Below are positions 7,777-18,400 of a stretch of DNA of 64,000 nucleotides, piece after piece (positions within the stretch are counted from its first letter, which is position 1; each line of letters begins with the position of its first letter). A program made the translations under genes and the position numbers. The notes below the pieces were generated by a model. It did no database searches and had not been told where the DNA came from. It saw nothing but the letters and a program-made list of their open reading frames with translations. The DNA comes from Streptomyces flaveus. Lineage in GTDB: Bacteria; Actinomycetota; Actinomycetes; Streptomycetales; Streptomycetaceae. The stretch is from the NCBI RefSeq assembly GCF_014647675.1, contig NZ_BMPQ01000001.1, forward strand, positions 331,194 to 395,193, written 5' to 3'.

Positions 7777-9180
7777 TCAGTCCCGCGTCGGCTTCTTCTT
7801 GTGGACGAGGAGCAGCGCGGTGGCGCCGATCACGAGCAGGGCGATCCCGATTTCGGCTATCACCGGGGTGGCGCTGGAGCTGCCGGTCTCGGCGAGGTCG
7901 GTGCCTCCGGTGGAGGTGCCGCCGACCGTGGCCGGGCTCGGTTCGCTCAGCGTCTGTGTGGTCTCACCGCCCGCGCTGCTCTGCGTCTGACAGTCGAGGA
8001 CACCCTTGAACCGCTTCTCGTAGCCGTTCGGCCCTCTGATCGTGAAGTCGTACGCCTGGTCCTCCTGGAGCGGGATCGTCACCGTCTGCGACGTGCCCGC
8101 CTCGATGGTGTGCTCGGCCCCCATCAGCTCGAAGGTGAACGGCTCGTCCCCCGCGTTGGCCGCCGTGATGTCCACGGCTCCCTTCGCGCAGTTCTTCTCG
8201 GCCGACAGCGCGGGTATCGCGCCCTCCTCGGCCCAGTTCGCGGTCGCCGTCGCGGAGACCGTCGACTCGCTGGAGCCCGCGAGGATCTGCGTCTGGCTTC
8301 TGTTCTCGGAGGCGAAGGCCCGGCCGACCGGCACCGTGGTCGAGGCCTGCACCGTCAGTGCGGCCGAGCCGTCCGCGGCATCCTCGGGCACGTCGAAGAA
8401 CAGCCGGCTGCCGTCGACCGCGGAGGTGATGTCCCGGCCGTCCTTGTCGACGACCTTCACCCCGCTCGTCGCGTCGGCGGGCGGCGTCACCCGCACGCTG
8501 TCCGCGTTGGTGTGGACCGTGACGGGGCCGAGCAACTCACCGGCGCGCCCGGAGACCGCCGACGGCCCCAGGGTCAGTGAGGCCTCGGGCTCCGTGACGT
8601 TCCGCGCGCTCTTGTGCAGGTAGTCGGCGAGCTTTTCCGCCTTCGGGTTCACCGCGTCCACGTCGACACCGTCCGAGTACCGCCAGATCGCCACCTGCGT
8701 CCCGGCCGCCGCGTCCTCCTCGGTGAGACCACTCGCGCCGGCCCGCTCGGCCAGTGCCGAGAGGTCGTTCACCTGCGGGTAGGAGTTCTGCAGGATCCAA
8801 CGGATCCTGCCCGCGTCCGGGTTGCCGCTCAGTGACGTACCGCTCCAGGGCGTCTCCTGGTACTTGGCGGCCATCTGCGTCGGGTGGTCGATGTCGACGC
8901 AGTAGGTCTGCAGGGTGCCGCCGTTGTCGACGGACATCTCGAACAGCCCCGCGGGCACCTGCCGGTCCTCGCCGTCGTCGTGGACGACGGCGAGCCCGGA
9001 CGTCTTCAGGCCACCGATGGTGGCGGTCGCACCGCCCTGGCTCTGCGGGATCTCGTCGGCGGCAGCCGAACCCGCGGTGGCCATCGCGCTCACCACGACG
9101 AGCCCGGACACCAGCGTCGCCGCCGCGAGGCGGGCAGCACCTCGCCCGCGTACGGACAACGCAGAGAACGAAGAAAGCAC
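7777..9180 (-). CDS. Thioester-domain surface protein with LAETG sortase signal
   Basis: A 467-residue secreted, wall-anchored protein. It has an Arg-rich N-terminus and a hydrophobic signal core (LAAATLVSGLVVVSAMATAG) with a likely cleavage after SAAA. The mature N-terminal domain carries YCVDIDHPTQ and, about 80 residues later, GTQVAIW. These are the Cys- and Gln-containing blocks of actinobacterial thioester (TED) domains, which can form an internal Cys-Gln thioester for covalent surface adhesion. Ig-like repeats and a Ser/Thr/Gly linker follow. The C-terminus has LAETG, a hydrophobic helix (IAEIGIALLVIGATALLLV) and HKKKPTRD, a class-E type sortase signal. The GTG start at 9178-9180 has GAAGGG upstream. 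It probably acts as an adhesin or aerial-surface protein. Confidence 0.88.
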   Translation of the reverse strand: MLSSFSALSVRGRGAARLAAATLVSGLVVVSAMATAGSAAADEIPQSQGGATATIGGLKTSGLAVVHDDGEDRQVPAGLFEMSVDNGGTLQTYCVDIDHPTQMAAKYQETPWSGTSLSGNPDAGRIRWILQNSYPQVNDLSALAERAGASGLTEEDAAAGTQVAIWRYSDGVDVDAVNPKAEKLADYLHKSARNVTEPEASLTLGPSAVSGRAGELLGPVTVHTNADSVRVTPPADATSGVKVVDKDGRDITSAVDGSRLFFDVPEDAADGSAALTVQASTTVPVGRAFASENRSQTQILAGSSESTVSATATANWAEEGAIPALSAEKNCAKGAVDITAANAGDEPFTFELMGAEHTIEAGTSQTVTIPLQEDQAYDFTIRGPNGYEKRFKGVLDCQTQSSAGGETTQTLSEPSPATVGGTSTGGTDLAETGSSSATPVIAEIGIALLVIGATALLLVHKKKPTRD

Positions 9181-9432
9181 AGAATTCCCTTCGAGCAGGA
9201 CCCGTTGACGTGGGGGGTGCGGTCCCACCAGCAGAATCAGTAGCCCCGAGAGCTATGCCCGGCATCCTAGATACGAGGCGCACCACGCTCCCCAGGCATC
9301 CCATCGGATAACCGATCCGACTCGGAATTGTTATCGCCAAGATCGCATCCAAGCCGGGCTTGTCGATAAATCCACGAGGGCTGTTAGGGACGCATCAGCT
9401 GATAAGCCGCACTTCGACCGGCCTACCTGACG
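9181..9432. promoter_or_regulatory. Upstream region of the surface-protein gene with small inverted repeats
   Basis: This 252-bp gap is noticeably more AT-rich than its surroundings. It contains a perfect palindrome ATCAGCTGAT at 9394-9403 and an inverted repeat ATCGG-ATAA-CCGAT at 9303-9316. It separates the start of the TED/LAETG gene from the end of the ssb gene, so it should hold the promoter of the former. I cannot assign a sigma-factor class. Confidence 0.3.
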
Positions 9433-9903
9433 TCACGTCACCAATACTGGTTCGCCCTGCTGTTGGGCAGCCACGGTCGGCCGGCTTCCCAGCTCCGTTT
9501 CCCAGCCGGGCTCCGGCCGGGACGGCGCGGACAACGCCAACTCCCCCTTGTTCGCCCGCCGGAACGCCGAGCTGCCGCGCGACAGATCGTGGCCGACCGA
9601 GGTCGCCTCGATGTCGGCGTACGTCCATGTCTTGCCGTCGCGTTGATCGGTGCGGACCTTCAACCTGCCCTGGACGAGCACCGGATCGCCCAGCGTCACG
9701 GACGCCTGCACATTGGTCGCGAGCGCCCGCTTGGCCCATACCGTGAAGAAATTGGTGTGCCCGTCCATCCACGCGTTCTTCTCGCGGTCCCAGTACCGCT
9801 GCGTCACCGCCAGCCGGAACCTCGCCGACGCCCCCGCCGCCGTCTCCCGGTACACCGGCTGCGTGGCGACGTTCCCCACCGCACACACCGTCATCTCGTT
9901 CAT
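9433..9903 (-). CDS. ssbB: Single-stranded DNA-binding protein, SsbB type
   Basis: A 156-residue protein with one OB-fold: MNEMTVCAVGNVATQPVYRE at the start, FRLAVTQRYWDREKNAW, TNFFTVWAK and LGDPVLVQGRLKVRTDQRD. These are the standard SSB blocks. The tail is short and lacks the acidic DDDIPF-type end of the essential SsbA. Streptomycetes carry this second, shorter form, which is linked with chromosome segregation during sporulation; that role is known of the family and not shown here. It lies upstream of the surface-protein gene on the same strand and downstream of the GTPase pair. Confidence 0.9.
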   Translation of the reverse strand: MNEMTVCAVGNVATQPVYRETAAGASARFRLAVTQRYWDREKNAWMDGHTNFFTVWAKRALATNVQASVTLGDPVLVQGRLKVRTDQRDGKTWTYADIEATSVGHDLSRGSSAFRRANKGELALSAPSRPEPGWETELGSRPTVAAQQQGEPVLVT

Positions 9904-10059
9904 GGCCGAAGCCCTCCCATGTCCACACGCGTACGGGCCCGTCCCGTACGGCTGCGTCTGTCGCGACGATCGCGCTGTGATCGCCGCCGTCCCAGACTGC
10001 CTCCGCCGGCCCGAGCCCGCTGAGCGCTGTGGGCTACCGCCCGGTTGTGGACAACCCCG

Positions 10060-12060
10060 TCACCCGATCGGGGTTCCGGCCCCCGTGACTCGCACGTACT
10101 GCTCCCGTACCTCCCGGTATCGCAGCAACTCCGCCGCCACCGGATCCAGCACCCGCGCCCGACCGCACGCCGCGGCCGCCTCCCGCAATCGCCGTTCCGC
10201 CTCCTGCCCGTACCGTCGTGCCGGCCCGCGTACCGCCAGCTTGCAGGCCCACTCGATGCCAGGACCGCCGACGATGCCGATCACCATCAGCAGCACCGGC
10301 ACCCCGAGATTCGGTGACATGAAGCCGATGATCTGCCCCAGCAGCCAGAGTCCGCCGATGACTTGGAGGACGGTCATGGACGCCTGCGCCAGCACCGCCA
10401 CCGGCCACCAGCCGGGCCGCGGCGGTCGCCCGGCCGGAGTCCCGGCCCCTGCCGCCAGCTCGTCCAGCGCCTCGGGCAGCTCCTGCGATCCTCGTACGGC
10501 CGCTTCGCGCACCGCCTGCGCCCAGGGCCCTGGCAGTCCGGTGGACGCCTGCTCGGCCACCGTACGCACGGCCTGCTCCACGCGCTGGCGCGCGGTGGCC
10601 TCCTCCTCGGCGTGCGGCCGCACGGCCTGGCGCCCGGTCGGCGGTTCACGCAGGTCCTGGTACCAGCGCCACAGCCGCAACCAGGGTGTACCGCAGGCGC
10701 GGTTGGCGTGGCGGCACCAGGCGCGCTCGGCGGCCTCTCCTGCGGCCGTGGCGCCCACCGCGTCCGCGAGCCGGTCGGCGAACTCGTCGCGCGCCTCCTC
10801 GCTGAGCCCGGCCCACTGTCTGTTCGCGTAGACGGGCCACAGCCGCGCCGCCGCCGAGTCCAGGTCGGCGGAGATCCGGCGGGCCGCGGCGCCCCGTTCT
10901 GCCACGAAGTGGCCGAGCGCCTCGCGCAGTTCGCCGATGCCCTTCCCGGTGAGAGCGGACACCGCGAGCACATTCGCGCCCGGTTCGCCGTATTCGCCGA
11001 GCGCGATCCCGTCCTCGTCGAGCAATCGCCTGAGGTCGTCGAGGACCAGGTCGGCGGCCTCTCCGGGCAGTCGGTCGATCTGATTGAGCACGACGAAGGT
11101 GACCTCCGCGTGTCCCGCCATGGGCCGCAGATAGCGCTCATGCAGCACGGCGTCGGCGTACTTCTCCGGATCGACGACCCAGACGACCGCGTCGACAAGT
11201 TTCAGGATGCGGTCCACTTGCTCGCGGTGCTGGACGACCGCGGAGTCGTGGTCGGGCAGATCGACGAGGATGAGCCCGCGCAGCTGCGCCTCGGCCTCCG
11301 GGCTCTGCAACGGGCGCCGCCGCAGCCGTCCCGGGATGCCGAGCCGGTCGATGAGCGTCGCGGCGCCGTCGCTCCAGCTGCACGCGATGGGCGCGGCGGT
11401 GGTCGGCCTGCGTACTCCGGTCTCCGAAATGGCCACTCCGGCGAGCGCGTTGAAGAGCTGCGACTTGCCGCTGCCGGTGGCTCCGGCGATGGCGACGACG
11501 GTGTGCTGTCCGGAGAGCCGGCGTCGCGCCGCCGCCGCGTCGAGGACCCGCCCCGCCTCGGCGAGCGTCTTGCTGTCGAGCCGGGTCCGGGACAGGCCCA
11601 CCAGTTCGCGCAGTGCGTCGAGACGAGACCGTAGCGTCCCGTCGTACACCAGAGGAGCCACGGGCGGCGACCAGGGCTCCCCGACCGGCTCCCGTACGAC
11701 CTGTCCCTGTCCCTCGTCCGTCGCGGACACGCGCCGTGCGATCAGCCCGTCGTCCCAGAAGCCTCCGGAGTCCGTCTCTGTGCCTGCGCCTACGCCTGTG
11801 TCTGTGCCTGCGCCTGCGCCTGTGTCCGCGGACTCCATGGAATTCATCGACTCCATGGGCGCAAAGGGCTCCGTGGAAGCGGACTCCCCAGCACCCTCCA
11901 CGCGCGCGTGCCCGTCGAAATCACCTGTCACCCGAGCGTCCTCCTGTACGGAATCGTCCTCCACGCGCGCGTGCTCACCGTCGCCGTCCCCAAGTCCCTC
12001 GTCGTCTGTGGTGTGGTCGGAGTGATCCCTGTGATCCGTGGCGGCGGTCATCGCGGTCAC
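10060..12060 (-). CDS. YfjP-like GTPase with C-terminal membrane segments (dynamin-superfamily-like)
   Basis: A 666-residue protein. The N-terminal 110 residues are acidic and low in complexity. The GTPase core shows G1 [16 protein letters not shown], a switch-I-like RRPTTAAP, G3 LVDLPDHDS and G4 NQID. The C-terminal third contains two hydrophobic segments ([29 protein letters not shown], and [15 protein letters not shown]), so it is probably membrane-associated. It overlaps the upstream GTPase gene: that gene's TGA lies within GTGA at 12057-12060. An ATG three codons further in (12051) is also possible. The pair probably acts together, as linked dynamin-like GTPases often do. The cellular job is unknown; membrane remodelling at septa is an inference. 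Confidence 0.85.
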   Translation of the reverse strand: MTAMTAATDHRDHSDHTTDDEGLGDGDGEHARVEDDSVQEDARVTGDFDGHARVEGAGESASTEPFAPMESMNSMESADTGAGAGTDTGVGAGTETDSGGFWDDGLIARRVSATDEGQGQVVREPVGEPWSPPVAPLVYDGTLRSRLDALRELVGLSRTRLDSKTLAEAGRVLDAAAARRRLSGQHTVVAIAGATGSGKSQLFNALAGVAISETGVRRPTTAAPIACSWSDGAATLIDRLGIPGRLRRRPLQSPEAEAQLRGLILVDLPDHDSAVVQHREQVDRILKLVDAVVWVVDPEKYADAVLHERYLRPMAGHAEVTFVVLNQIDRLPGEAADLVLDDLRRLLDEDGIALGEYGEPGANVLAVSALTGKGIGELREALGHFVAERGAAARRISADLDSAAARLWPVYANRQWAGLSEEARDEFADRLADAVGATAAGEAAERAWCRHANRACGTPWLRLWRWYQDLREPPTGRQAVRPHAEEEATARQRVEQAVRTVAEQASTGLPGPWAQAVREAAVRGSQELPEALDELAAGAGTPAGRPPRPGWWPVAVLAQASMTVLQVIGGLWLLGQIIGFMSPNLGVPVLLMVIGIVGGPGIEWACKLAVRGPARRYGQEAERRLREAAAACGRARVLDPVAAELLRYREVREQYVRVTGAGTPIG

Positions 12061-13664
12061 CTCTCCTTCTGCAGTACGGACAGCGCGGCGATGAGTCCGG
12101 CCTGGGGCTCCGGGCGTACGTCGAGGGCGTCGAGCGGGGCGAGCCGCCGCTCTCGTTCGGCGCGCAGCGTCTTGTCGACGTACTCCGTGAGCAGTCGCCC
12201 GCCCCGGTCGCGCAGCCGCAGAGCGCTGTGCGCGCTGATCCGTTCGGCCAGGCGCTCGCCCGCGGACCGCGCCCGTCGGCCACCCAGGAGCGAGGTGGCG
12301 ACCAGCGCGGCCACCACCTCGGCGTCGGGCGCGGTGCTCTTGTCGAGGCGGCGTACCTCCTCCTCGGCGTACTCCTCGATGACCCGCCGCCAGCGCCGTA
12401 CGGCGAGCCCGATCCGGTGCTCGGCGCTTTCCGCGCCCGGATCACGGTTCGTCAGGCCGGGGACGCCCGCGGCGGGTTCGCGGCGCCAGGCCTCGTCGAC
12501 GCGCTCGTCGGCGGCGGCGACGGCGCACACCAGCAGCGCGGCCAGGCTCTCGACGAGCGCGTCGAGCAGTTCACCTGCGGTGCAGTCCAGTGGATAGCTG
12601 CGCCACCGCTTCAACGCGTCCCCGGCGAGCACCGCTCCGGCCTGCAAACGAGCCCGCACGCGCGCGTGCTCGCGGTCGTACGCCCTGTCGACGGCAGCGG
12701 TGAGATGCAGCGCGGCGGCGTGCTGCGCGGCCGCGGCATTGGCCAGTTCGGGCATCCGCGTATTCAGCGAGTCGAGCACCCCGCACGCCGTACGCGCCAT
12801 CATCTGATACCGAGCCTCTGGATCCTGCACCTGATGCGTGAGCCAGGTCCGCAGCGGCGCCACGGCGGTGGCCGGAAGTAGCCCCCCACCCCAGGCGGAT
12901 TCGGGCAACTCGGGCACGGTGAAGCGGGGTACGTCTCCGAGCCCCGCCTTGGTGAGCAGGGCGCCGTACTGCCGCGACACCTCGGCGACCACCTGGTGCG
13001 GCACGCGGTCGAGGACGGTGACGAGGCTGGCGTCATGCTCCTTGGCGGTACGCAGCAGATGCCAGGGCACGGCGTCGGCGTACCGCGCGGCCGTGGTGAC
13101 CATGATCCATACATCGGCGGCGCAGATCAGCTCGGCGGCGAGGACACGGTTGTCGGCCACCAGGGAGTCGACGTCGGGTGCGTCGAGGAGTGCGAGCCCG
13201 TGCGGGAGGGTGTCGGCTGTTTCGATGCGCAGCACGCGCGCGCGGTGCCCGCTCGGCTGCGGCAGCTCGCCTCTGGGTTCCGGTTGTGGCCTCCATACGC
13301 GCGTGAGGTCGGGCAGTACGCGCATTCCGCTGAACCAGTGGTGGTCCTCCGGGTGGCACACCAGCACCGGAGTGCGCGTCGTGGGCCGCAGCACTCCCGC
13401 CTCGCTGACGCGGCGCCCCACAAGGGAGTTGACGAGAGTCGACTTTCCGGCTCCGGTGGAGCCCCCCACAACGGCGAGCAACGGCGCTTCGGGATCCCGC
13501 AACCTGGGCACCAGATAATCGTCGAGCTGTGCGAGCAGTTCATCGCGGTTGGCACGCGCGCGTGGCGCCCCCGCCAGGGGCAGCGGGAAGCGTGCGGCGG
13601 CGACACGATCGCGCAGGGCGGAGAGTGCGTCGAGCAACTGAGGCCGTACGTCCAAGGTCACCAC
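12057..13664 (-). CDS. Dynamin-like GTPase, partner of the downstream GTPase
   Basis: About 535 residues. The P-loop is [19 protein letters not shown], followed by [13 protein letters not shown] (switch I), LLDAPDVDS (G3) and TVLDRVP, a variant G4. A long helical region follows, with no clear membrane helix, so the protein is probably soluble or peripheral. The sequence around [20 protein letters not shown] fits the usual start of this streptomycete family. I therefore use the GTG at 13664, although no strong ribosome-binding site is visible. The frame stays open to 13820 and an ATG at 13703 cannot be excluded. It overlaps the downstream GTPase gene by four bases (GTGA), so translation is coupled. 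Confidence 0.82.
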   Translation of the reverse strand: MVTLDVRPQLLDALSALRDRVAAARFPLPLAGAPRARANRDELLAQLDDYLVPRLRDPEAPLLAVVGGSTGAGKSTLVNSLVGRRVSEAGVLRPTTRTPVLVCHPEDHHWFSGMRVLPDLTRVWRPQPEPRGELPQPSGHRARVLRIETADTLPHGLALLDAPDVDSLVADNRVLAAELICAADVWIMVTTAARYADAVPWHLLRTAKEHDASLVTVLDRVPHQVVAEVSRQYGALLTKAGLGDVPRFTVPELPESAWGGGLLPATAVAPLRTWLTHQVQDPEARYQMMARTACGVLDSLNTRMPELANAAAAQHAAALHLTAAVDRAYDREHARVRARLQAGAVLAGDALKRWRSYPLDCTAGELLDALVESLAALLVCAVAAADERVDEAWRREPAAGVPGLTNRDPGAESAEHRIGLAVRRWRRVIEEYAEEEVRRLDKSTAPDAEVVAALVATSLLGGRRARSAGERLAERISAHSALRLRDRGGRLLTEYVDKTLRAERERRLAPLDALDVRPEPQAGLIAALSVLQKER

Positions 13665-13975
13665 ATGCGAAGAATGCCCAATTTTGGAGGCTTTCTGAAG
13701 CATATGGCTATATCTGCGCGCCGATCGGACACACGGGGCGGAAGGGGCGACTGGGGCGCAGGCATAACGAGTACACAACACCAGGGGCGCGAGACGCCAA
13801 AAGCGATGCATGAATCGCACCTGCCTGCGATTATCAGGACCGCTTCACCGAACCTCCACATTGAGCCACGGAGGCGAAGCACCGGGGACCAGGGCAAGGG
13901 AGCCCTATCCTTGTCCCCGGCAAGGTCACGGATCCGCCCACACCCGGGCATCAGTGCCACCGGCCACCACACCTG
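13665..13975. other. Intergenic region between GTPase operon and tRNA-Arg
   Basis: About 310 bases with no convincing gene. It is less GC-rich than the flanks just upstream of the GTPase start and has a TATAG-like -10 candidate on the minus strand near 13710. It should carry the promoters of the GTPase operon (minus) and of the tRNA (plus). No CRISPR, IS or rRNA signal was seen. Confidence 0.4.
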
Positions 13976-14048
13976 GCCCCCGTAGCTCAGTGGATAGAGC
14001 AGGCGCCTTCTAAGCGCTTGGCCGCAGGTTCGAGTCCTGCCGGGGGCG
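13976..14048 (+). tRNA. tRNA-Arg (anticodon TCT)
   Basis: The sequence folds as a complete cloverleaf. The acceptor stem is GCCCCCG with CGGGGGC, the D-arm is GCTC...GAGC, and the anticodon stem GGCGC/GCGCT carries the loop CTTCTAA, so the anticodon is TCT. The T-arm is GCAGG-TTCGAGT-CCTGC. The discriminator base is G; the full CCA end is not encoded. It decodes AGA, a rare codon in such genomes. It marks the edge between ordinary chromosome and the biosynthetic island. Confidence 0.95.
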
Positions 14049-14163
14049 CCCAACCTGCGGCTAGCCGTTTCATGGAGAGCCGCGGGTCAAGACCATGAGT
14101 AGACCCCGGTAGCGCGACAGGTCGTGTGCGCCTCGTGGGGCGCAGACGCCGAGGCCCTACCCA

Positions 14164-14233
14164 TGTCACGGCAGGAATGCGCAGGTCAGCGGGTACACCA
14201 GCCCGAGCCGCAGGTTCGAGTCCTACGGTGACA
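14164..14233 (+). pseudogene. tRNA-like remnant sharing the tRNA-Arg T-arm region
   Basis: The 18-base stretch GCCGCAGGTTCGAGTCCT at 14207-14224 is identical to 14021-14038 in tRNA-Arg. Flanking bases TGTCAC (14164) and GTGACA (near 14228) could form an acceptor-like stem of six pairs. The T-stem has a mismatch and no D-arm is recognisable, so it should not make a working tRNA. It may be a decayed tRNA or an attachment-site copy left by an integrative element. The T-loop core is common to all tRNAs, so part of the match is expected. Confidence 0.4.
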
Positions 14234-14267
14234 CGCGCAAAAGGGCTGGTTGTCGATGCCGCGTGCC

Positions 14268-14477
14268 CTACTGGGTGCCGATGTCGGGATGTTCGACGAG
14301 CCATCGGAGCGCGGCCCGGATCGCCTGGATCTGATAGCACTGAAGTACCCCGCCATCAGCTCCCTCCATGGCGAGGAACTGGCTCTGGACAGTCAGGGGA
14401 CGCGTACGCTTGCGGCGCGGCTGGGATTTCTCCGGCGCCGCGGGCGGCCCTTCGGGGGCGTGCGGCGGTTCCTTCAT
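14268..14477 (-). CDS. Small hypothetical protein (69 aa)
   Basis: I do not recognise this protein. It has a Pro/Lys/Arg-rich N-terminus (MKEPPHAPEG, then RRKRTRPLT) and a C-terminal helix region (VLQCYQIQAIRAALRWLVEH) ending PDIGTQ. A GGGAG lies about ten bases before the ATG. The composition looks protein-like, and small basic proteins of this kind are frequent near integrated elements. It is surrounded by apparent gene debris, so it may itself be a relic. Confidence 0.4.
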   Translation of the reverse strand: MKEPPHAPEGPPAAPEKSQPRRKRTRPLTVQSQFLAMEGADGGVLQCYQIQAIRAALRWLVEHPDIGTQ

Positions 14478-15460
14478 GAAAAGCAGACTCCCGGCGCGTC
14501 GAAGGCCGGGCGCCGGAGTCCGCCGAACTCGACCGCAGTCACCCCGGCGGGGACTATCCTCGGCCACCGGGTCTGCGCCCTGCGCCGCTCTGCCACACTC
14601 GGTGGCGTGCCGACGAGGGCCGCCGCAAGCCGGGCGGCGGCAAGAAGCCCGTACGCCGTTCCCCGCGTCCCGAGCGGCTGTCGGACCGCGTCCTGCGGGA
14701 GGCCCGAGCGCGGAGAAGGCCCTGGCCGAACTCCACGACGAGGCCGCCGCGCAGGCGAGGACCAGCGGGCCCACCTTCGACAAACTCAGCAGCCTGCTTG
14801 CTGCGTCAGGCGAGATTCGCGAGGCTCAGGCCGAGTTGGGGCAGCAAGGCGATGAGGGCGGTGTTCTGTTCGTCGTTGCCGTCGGCGTCGAGGAGCCCTT
14901 CCTTGCGGCGTTCGATGGTCTTGATCTCTTCGTGGAGCCGTTCGGTCGGCGAGGATCGAGAGCGCGCTCCTGAAGAACCAGTGGACCGCGTTGACAAGGG
15001 TCTTCTCGCTACCCCCAGAGCCTTTGGGCACTGGTGGAACCAGTCGGCGTTGCGGTGACGGACGTCGTCGCGGTGGCGGACGAGGTAAGCGCTCGTGCGC
15101 GGGGTGCGGGGAACCAGATCCATTCGAAACACAGGGTTGAGCTTGTTGCCGCGCTTTTTGTGGGCCTTGCGGTTCCAGACCTGACAGCCGGTCGGCGGTG
15201 TCCCCGAAGTTGTGGCCCGCGGGTGACGGATGCGGCTGGTGGCCGACCTCCCTGGTGTCACCCGCGCCATCCGGCAGTACCGGCACGTCCCGGCTGTGTC
15301 CGGGCCGCTTTCCGCCGCACGGCGCAACCAAGATCCCCGGCCGAGTCCCGCCACCTATAGGGGCGAGATAGGCGGCGTCGGAATCCTCCGCTCGGAGCGT
15401 CACGCCGTTATGGGGCCGACGCCTCCGCTGTGGTCCGCACTGGTACACCGTTCTGGGAGC
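14478..15460. other. Debris region between small ORF and NRPS operon
   Basis: About one kilobase without an intact gene I can support. Protein-like fragments occur in several frames: on the plus strand a KPGGGKKPVRRSPRPERL-like stretch near 14630, and in another frame a helical ALAELHDEAAAQART near 14722. On the minus strand there is the fragment listed at 14806-14945. Frames shift between them, as expected for decayed genes. The NRPS promoter should lie in the last part, but I cannot point to it. Confidence 0.4.
14806..14945 (-). pseudogene. Possible C-terminal fragment of a serine recombinase
   Basis: The minus-strand frame ending at 14806 reads RLHEEIKTIERRKEGLL followed by NTALIALLPQLGLSLANLA and a stop. 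A charged helix followed by an L-x-x-LP-x-L end resembles the coiled-coil C-terminus of large serine recombinases. The sequence upstream in the same frame does not look like the rest of such an enzyme, so only a fragment is present. The family call is tentative. If right, it supports past integration at the neighbouring tRNA gene. Confidence 0.25.
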
Positions 15461-18400
15461 GTGAGTCGGTTGGCACTTTCCGAGGTTCGAAACGATGTCC
15501 GCCTGCCGGTCACCGCCGCTCAACTCGGCGTGTGGGTGGCTCAGCGGCTGGAACCGGAGAGCCCGCTCTACCAGTGCGCCGTTCACTTCGACTCCGTTCC
15601 CCTCGACATCGAGGTGCTGCGCAGGTCCGTCATCCGCGCGGTGGCCGAGACCGACACGCTGAGGTCCCGGTTCGGTGACGACGGCGAGGTGTTCCAGATC
15701 GTCCGTGCCGAGGTGGACGCCACGGTGGACCTGGTGGACCTGCGGGCCGAGGCCGACCCGGAGGCTGTTGCCCGCGCCTGGATGGACCGGGATCTCGCCA
15801 CCGTCGCCGACCTCGAAGCCGGTCCCCTGTTCCGGCACGCCCTGCTGGTTCTCTCGGACGAGCGGCACTTCTTCTACCTGCGCTACCACCACATCGTCCT
15901 CGACGGCTTCGGGCAGACCCGCTACCTGGACCGCCTGGCCCGTGTCTACACCGCCCTGGCCGCCGGCGAGGAGCCCGCCCCGGCCCGCCGCCGCGGGCTC
16001 GACGAGCTCGTGGCCGAGGAGCGCGCCTACCGCGACTCTCCGCACCACGCGAGCGATCGCGACTTCCTCCTCGGTCGTCTCGCCGGGGCCGAGGAGCGCC
16101 AGACCCTCGCCGACGGTGCGGCCAGCCCGGCCCCCCGCGCCCTGCGCCGCCACACCGACCTGCCGAGCGAGCTGACCAGCGCGCTCACCTCGGTCGGGCA
16201 CTGGCCGACCGTGATCGCCGCCGCCACCGCCGTGTACCACCACAGGATGCTCTCCGTCGACGACGTGGTCCTGGGCATCCCGGTGGCCGCCCGCCGCACT
16301 CCGGCCGCGCTGGCCACCCCGTCGATGCTCGCCAACGACCTGCCGCTGCGCGTCACGGTCACCCCCGACACCACCTTCGCCGAACTGGTCGGCACTGTCC
16401 GCACCGAACTGGGCGCGCTACTGCGGGCGCAGCGGTTCCGCCGCGAGGAACTGCACCAGGCCCACGACCTCACCGGCACCGATGCCGCCCTGTTCGGCAC
16501 CGCCGTCAACGCCATGTCGTTCGACGCCCGGGTCCGCTTCGGCGACGTGCTCGCCACCCCCCGTCAGTTGTCCAACGGGCCCGTGGCCGACCTGGCGGTG
16601 GCCACCTACGGCGACCCCGCCGACGGGGACGTCCGCCTGGAGTTCGCGGCCAACCCCGAGCTGTACTCGGAGGATGCGCTCGAAGCCCACCAGGAGCGGT
16701 TCCTGACCTTGCTCGCCTCGCTGGCCGCCGCCCCCAGTGCTCCTCTCGGCCGTGCCGAACTGCTCGACCCCGCGACCGCCGACCGGCTGCTGCACGCCCC
16801 CAACGACACCGCCGGCCAGGCGCCCGGCGGCCTCGTCGAGCTGTTCGAGCGGCAGGCCGCCGCGAGTCCCGACGCCGTGGCACTGCGCGCCGACGAGACG
16901 CTCACCTACGCCGAGTTGGACGCCCGAGCCAACCGGCTCGCCCACCGGCTGGCCGCGCGCGGCGTCGGCCCCGAGCGGCTCGTCGGGGTGGCGCTGCCGC
17001 GTACCGCCGGTTTGATCGTGACCCTCCTCGCCGTGCTCAAGACCGGCGGCGCCTATCTGCCCATCGACCCCGAACACCCCGCCGACCGCCGGGGGATGAT
17101 TCTCGAGGACGCGAGCCCCGAGCTGCTCGTCACCACCTCCGGCACCGAAGCCCCGGACGGGGTGCCCACCCTGCTGCTCGACACGGTGGACTGGTCCGCC
17201 GGCGACCCGAGCCCACTCGGCCGCCCGCAGGACGGCCGGTCCACCGCGTACGTCATCTACACCTCCGGCTCCACCGGCCGTCCCAAGGGCGTGGCCCTGG
17301 AGCGGGCCCCCATGGACAACTTCCTGGCCGCGATGGCCCGTACGGTGCCGGTCGCGCCCGAGGATCGACTGCTCGCCGTCACCACCGTGAGCTTCGACAT
17401 CGCCGTCCTGGAGATCTTCCAGCCGCTGCTGGCCGGTGCCGGCGTGGTGCTCGCGAGCCGTGACGAGGTGCTCGACCCGGACGCCCTGCGGACCGTCGTC
17501 GAGCACGAGGCGATCACCGTCGTCCAGGCCACCCCCAGTCTGTGGCAGGCGCTGATCGAGACCCGTCCGGAGGTCTTCGCCGGGGTGCGCGTGCTGACCG
17601 GCGGCGAGGCCCTGCCACAGTCCCTGGCCAACCTGCTGACCGAGCACGCCGCGAGCGTCACCAACATGTACGGACCCACCGAGACCACCGTCTGGTCGAT
17701 GACCGCACCGGTCGAACGGGACGGCGGGCCGGTGAAGCTCGGCGCCCCGATCCTCAACACCCAGGTGTACGTGCTCGACACGGCGCTGCGCCCGGTCCCG
17801 GCCGGCTACAGCGGCGAGCTGTACATCGCCGGCGACGGCGTGGCCCGCGGCTACCGGGGCCGTCCCGGCCTGAGCGCCGAGCGGTTCGTCGCCGACCCGT
17901 ACGGTCCGGCCGGCACCCGGATGTACCGCACCGGCGACCTGGTGCGGGTCGAGCCGGACGGTTCCTTCACCTTCCTGTCCCGCCTGGACCACCAGGTCAA
18001 GGTGCGCGGCTTCCGTATCGAACTCGGCGACATCGAGGCCGCGTTGCTCGCCCACACGCCGGTCGAGCGGGCCGCCGTGCTGATGCGCGAGGACCGCCCT
18101 GGCGACAAGCGCCTCGTGGCCTACATCGTCTCCCCGGAGGGCGACTCCCCGGCCCTGCGCTCCCACCTCGCCGAGCGCCTCCCCGAGTACATGGTCCCCG
18201 GCGCCGTTGTGGTCCTGGACGCGCTGCCGCTGACGCCCAACGGCAAGCTGGACCGACGCGCCCTGCCCGCGCCCGTGCGGGTCTCTCTGCCCGACGGGCG
18301 GGCCCCGCGCACCGAGCTGGAGGAGCGGCTGTGCGGCCTCTACGCGGAGGTTCTCGGCCTGGATTCCGTCACCGTCGACGACGACTTCTTCACGCTCGGC

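Noticed and set aside
14164..14233. A second functional tRNA gene
   Set aside because: No D-arm, a T-stem mismatch and an ill-formed anticodon stem; only part of the T-arm is tRNA-like.
14806..16243. An intact recombinase or transposase gene on the minus strand left of the NRPS
   Set aside because: Only a short C-terminal-like fragment looks protein-like; longer frames run into the NRPS start and have no catalytic motifs.
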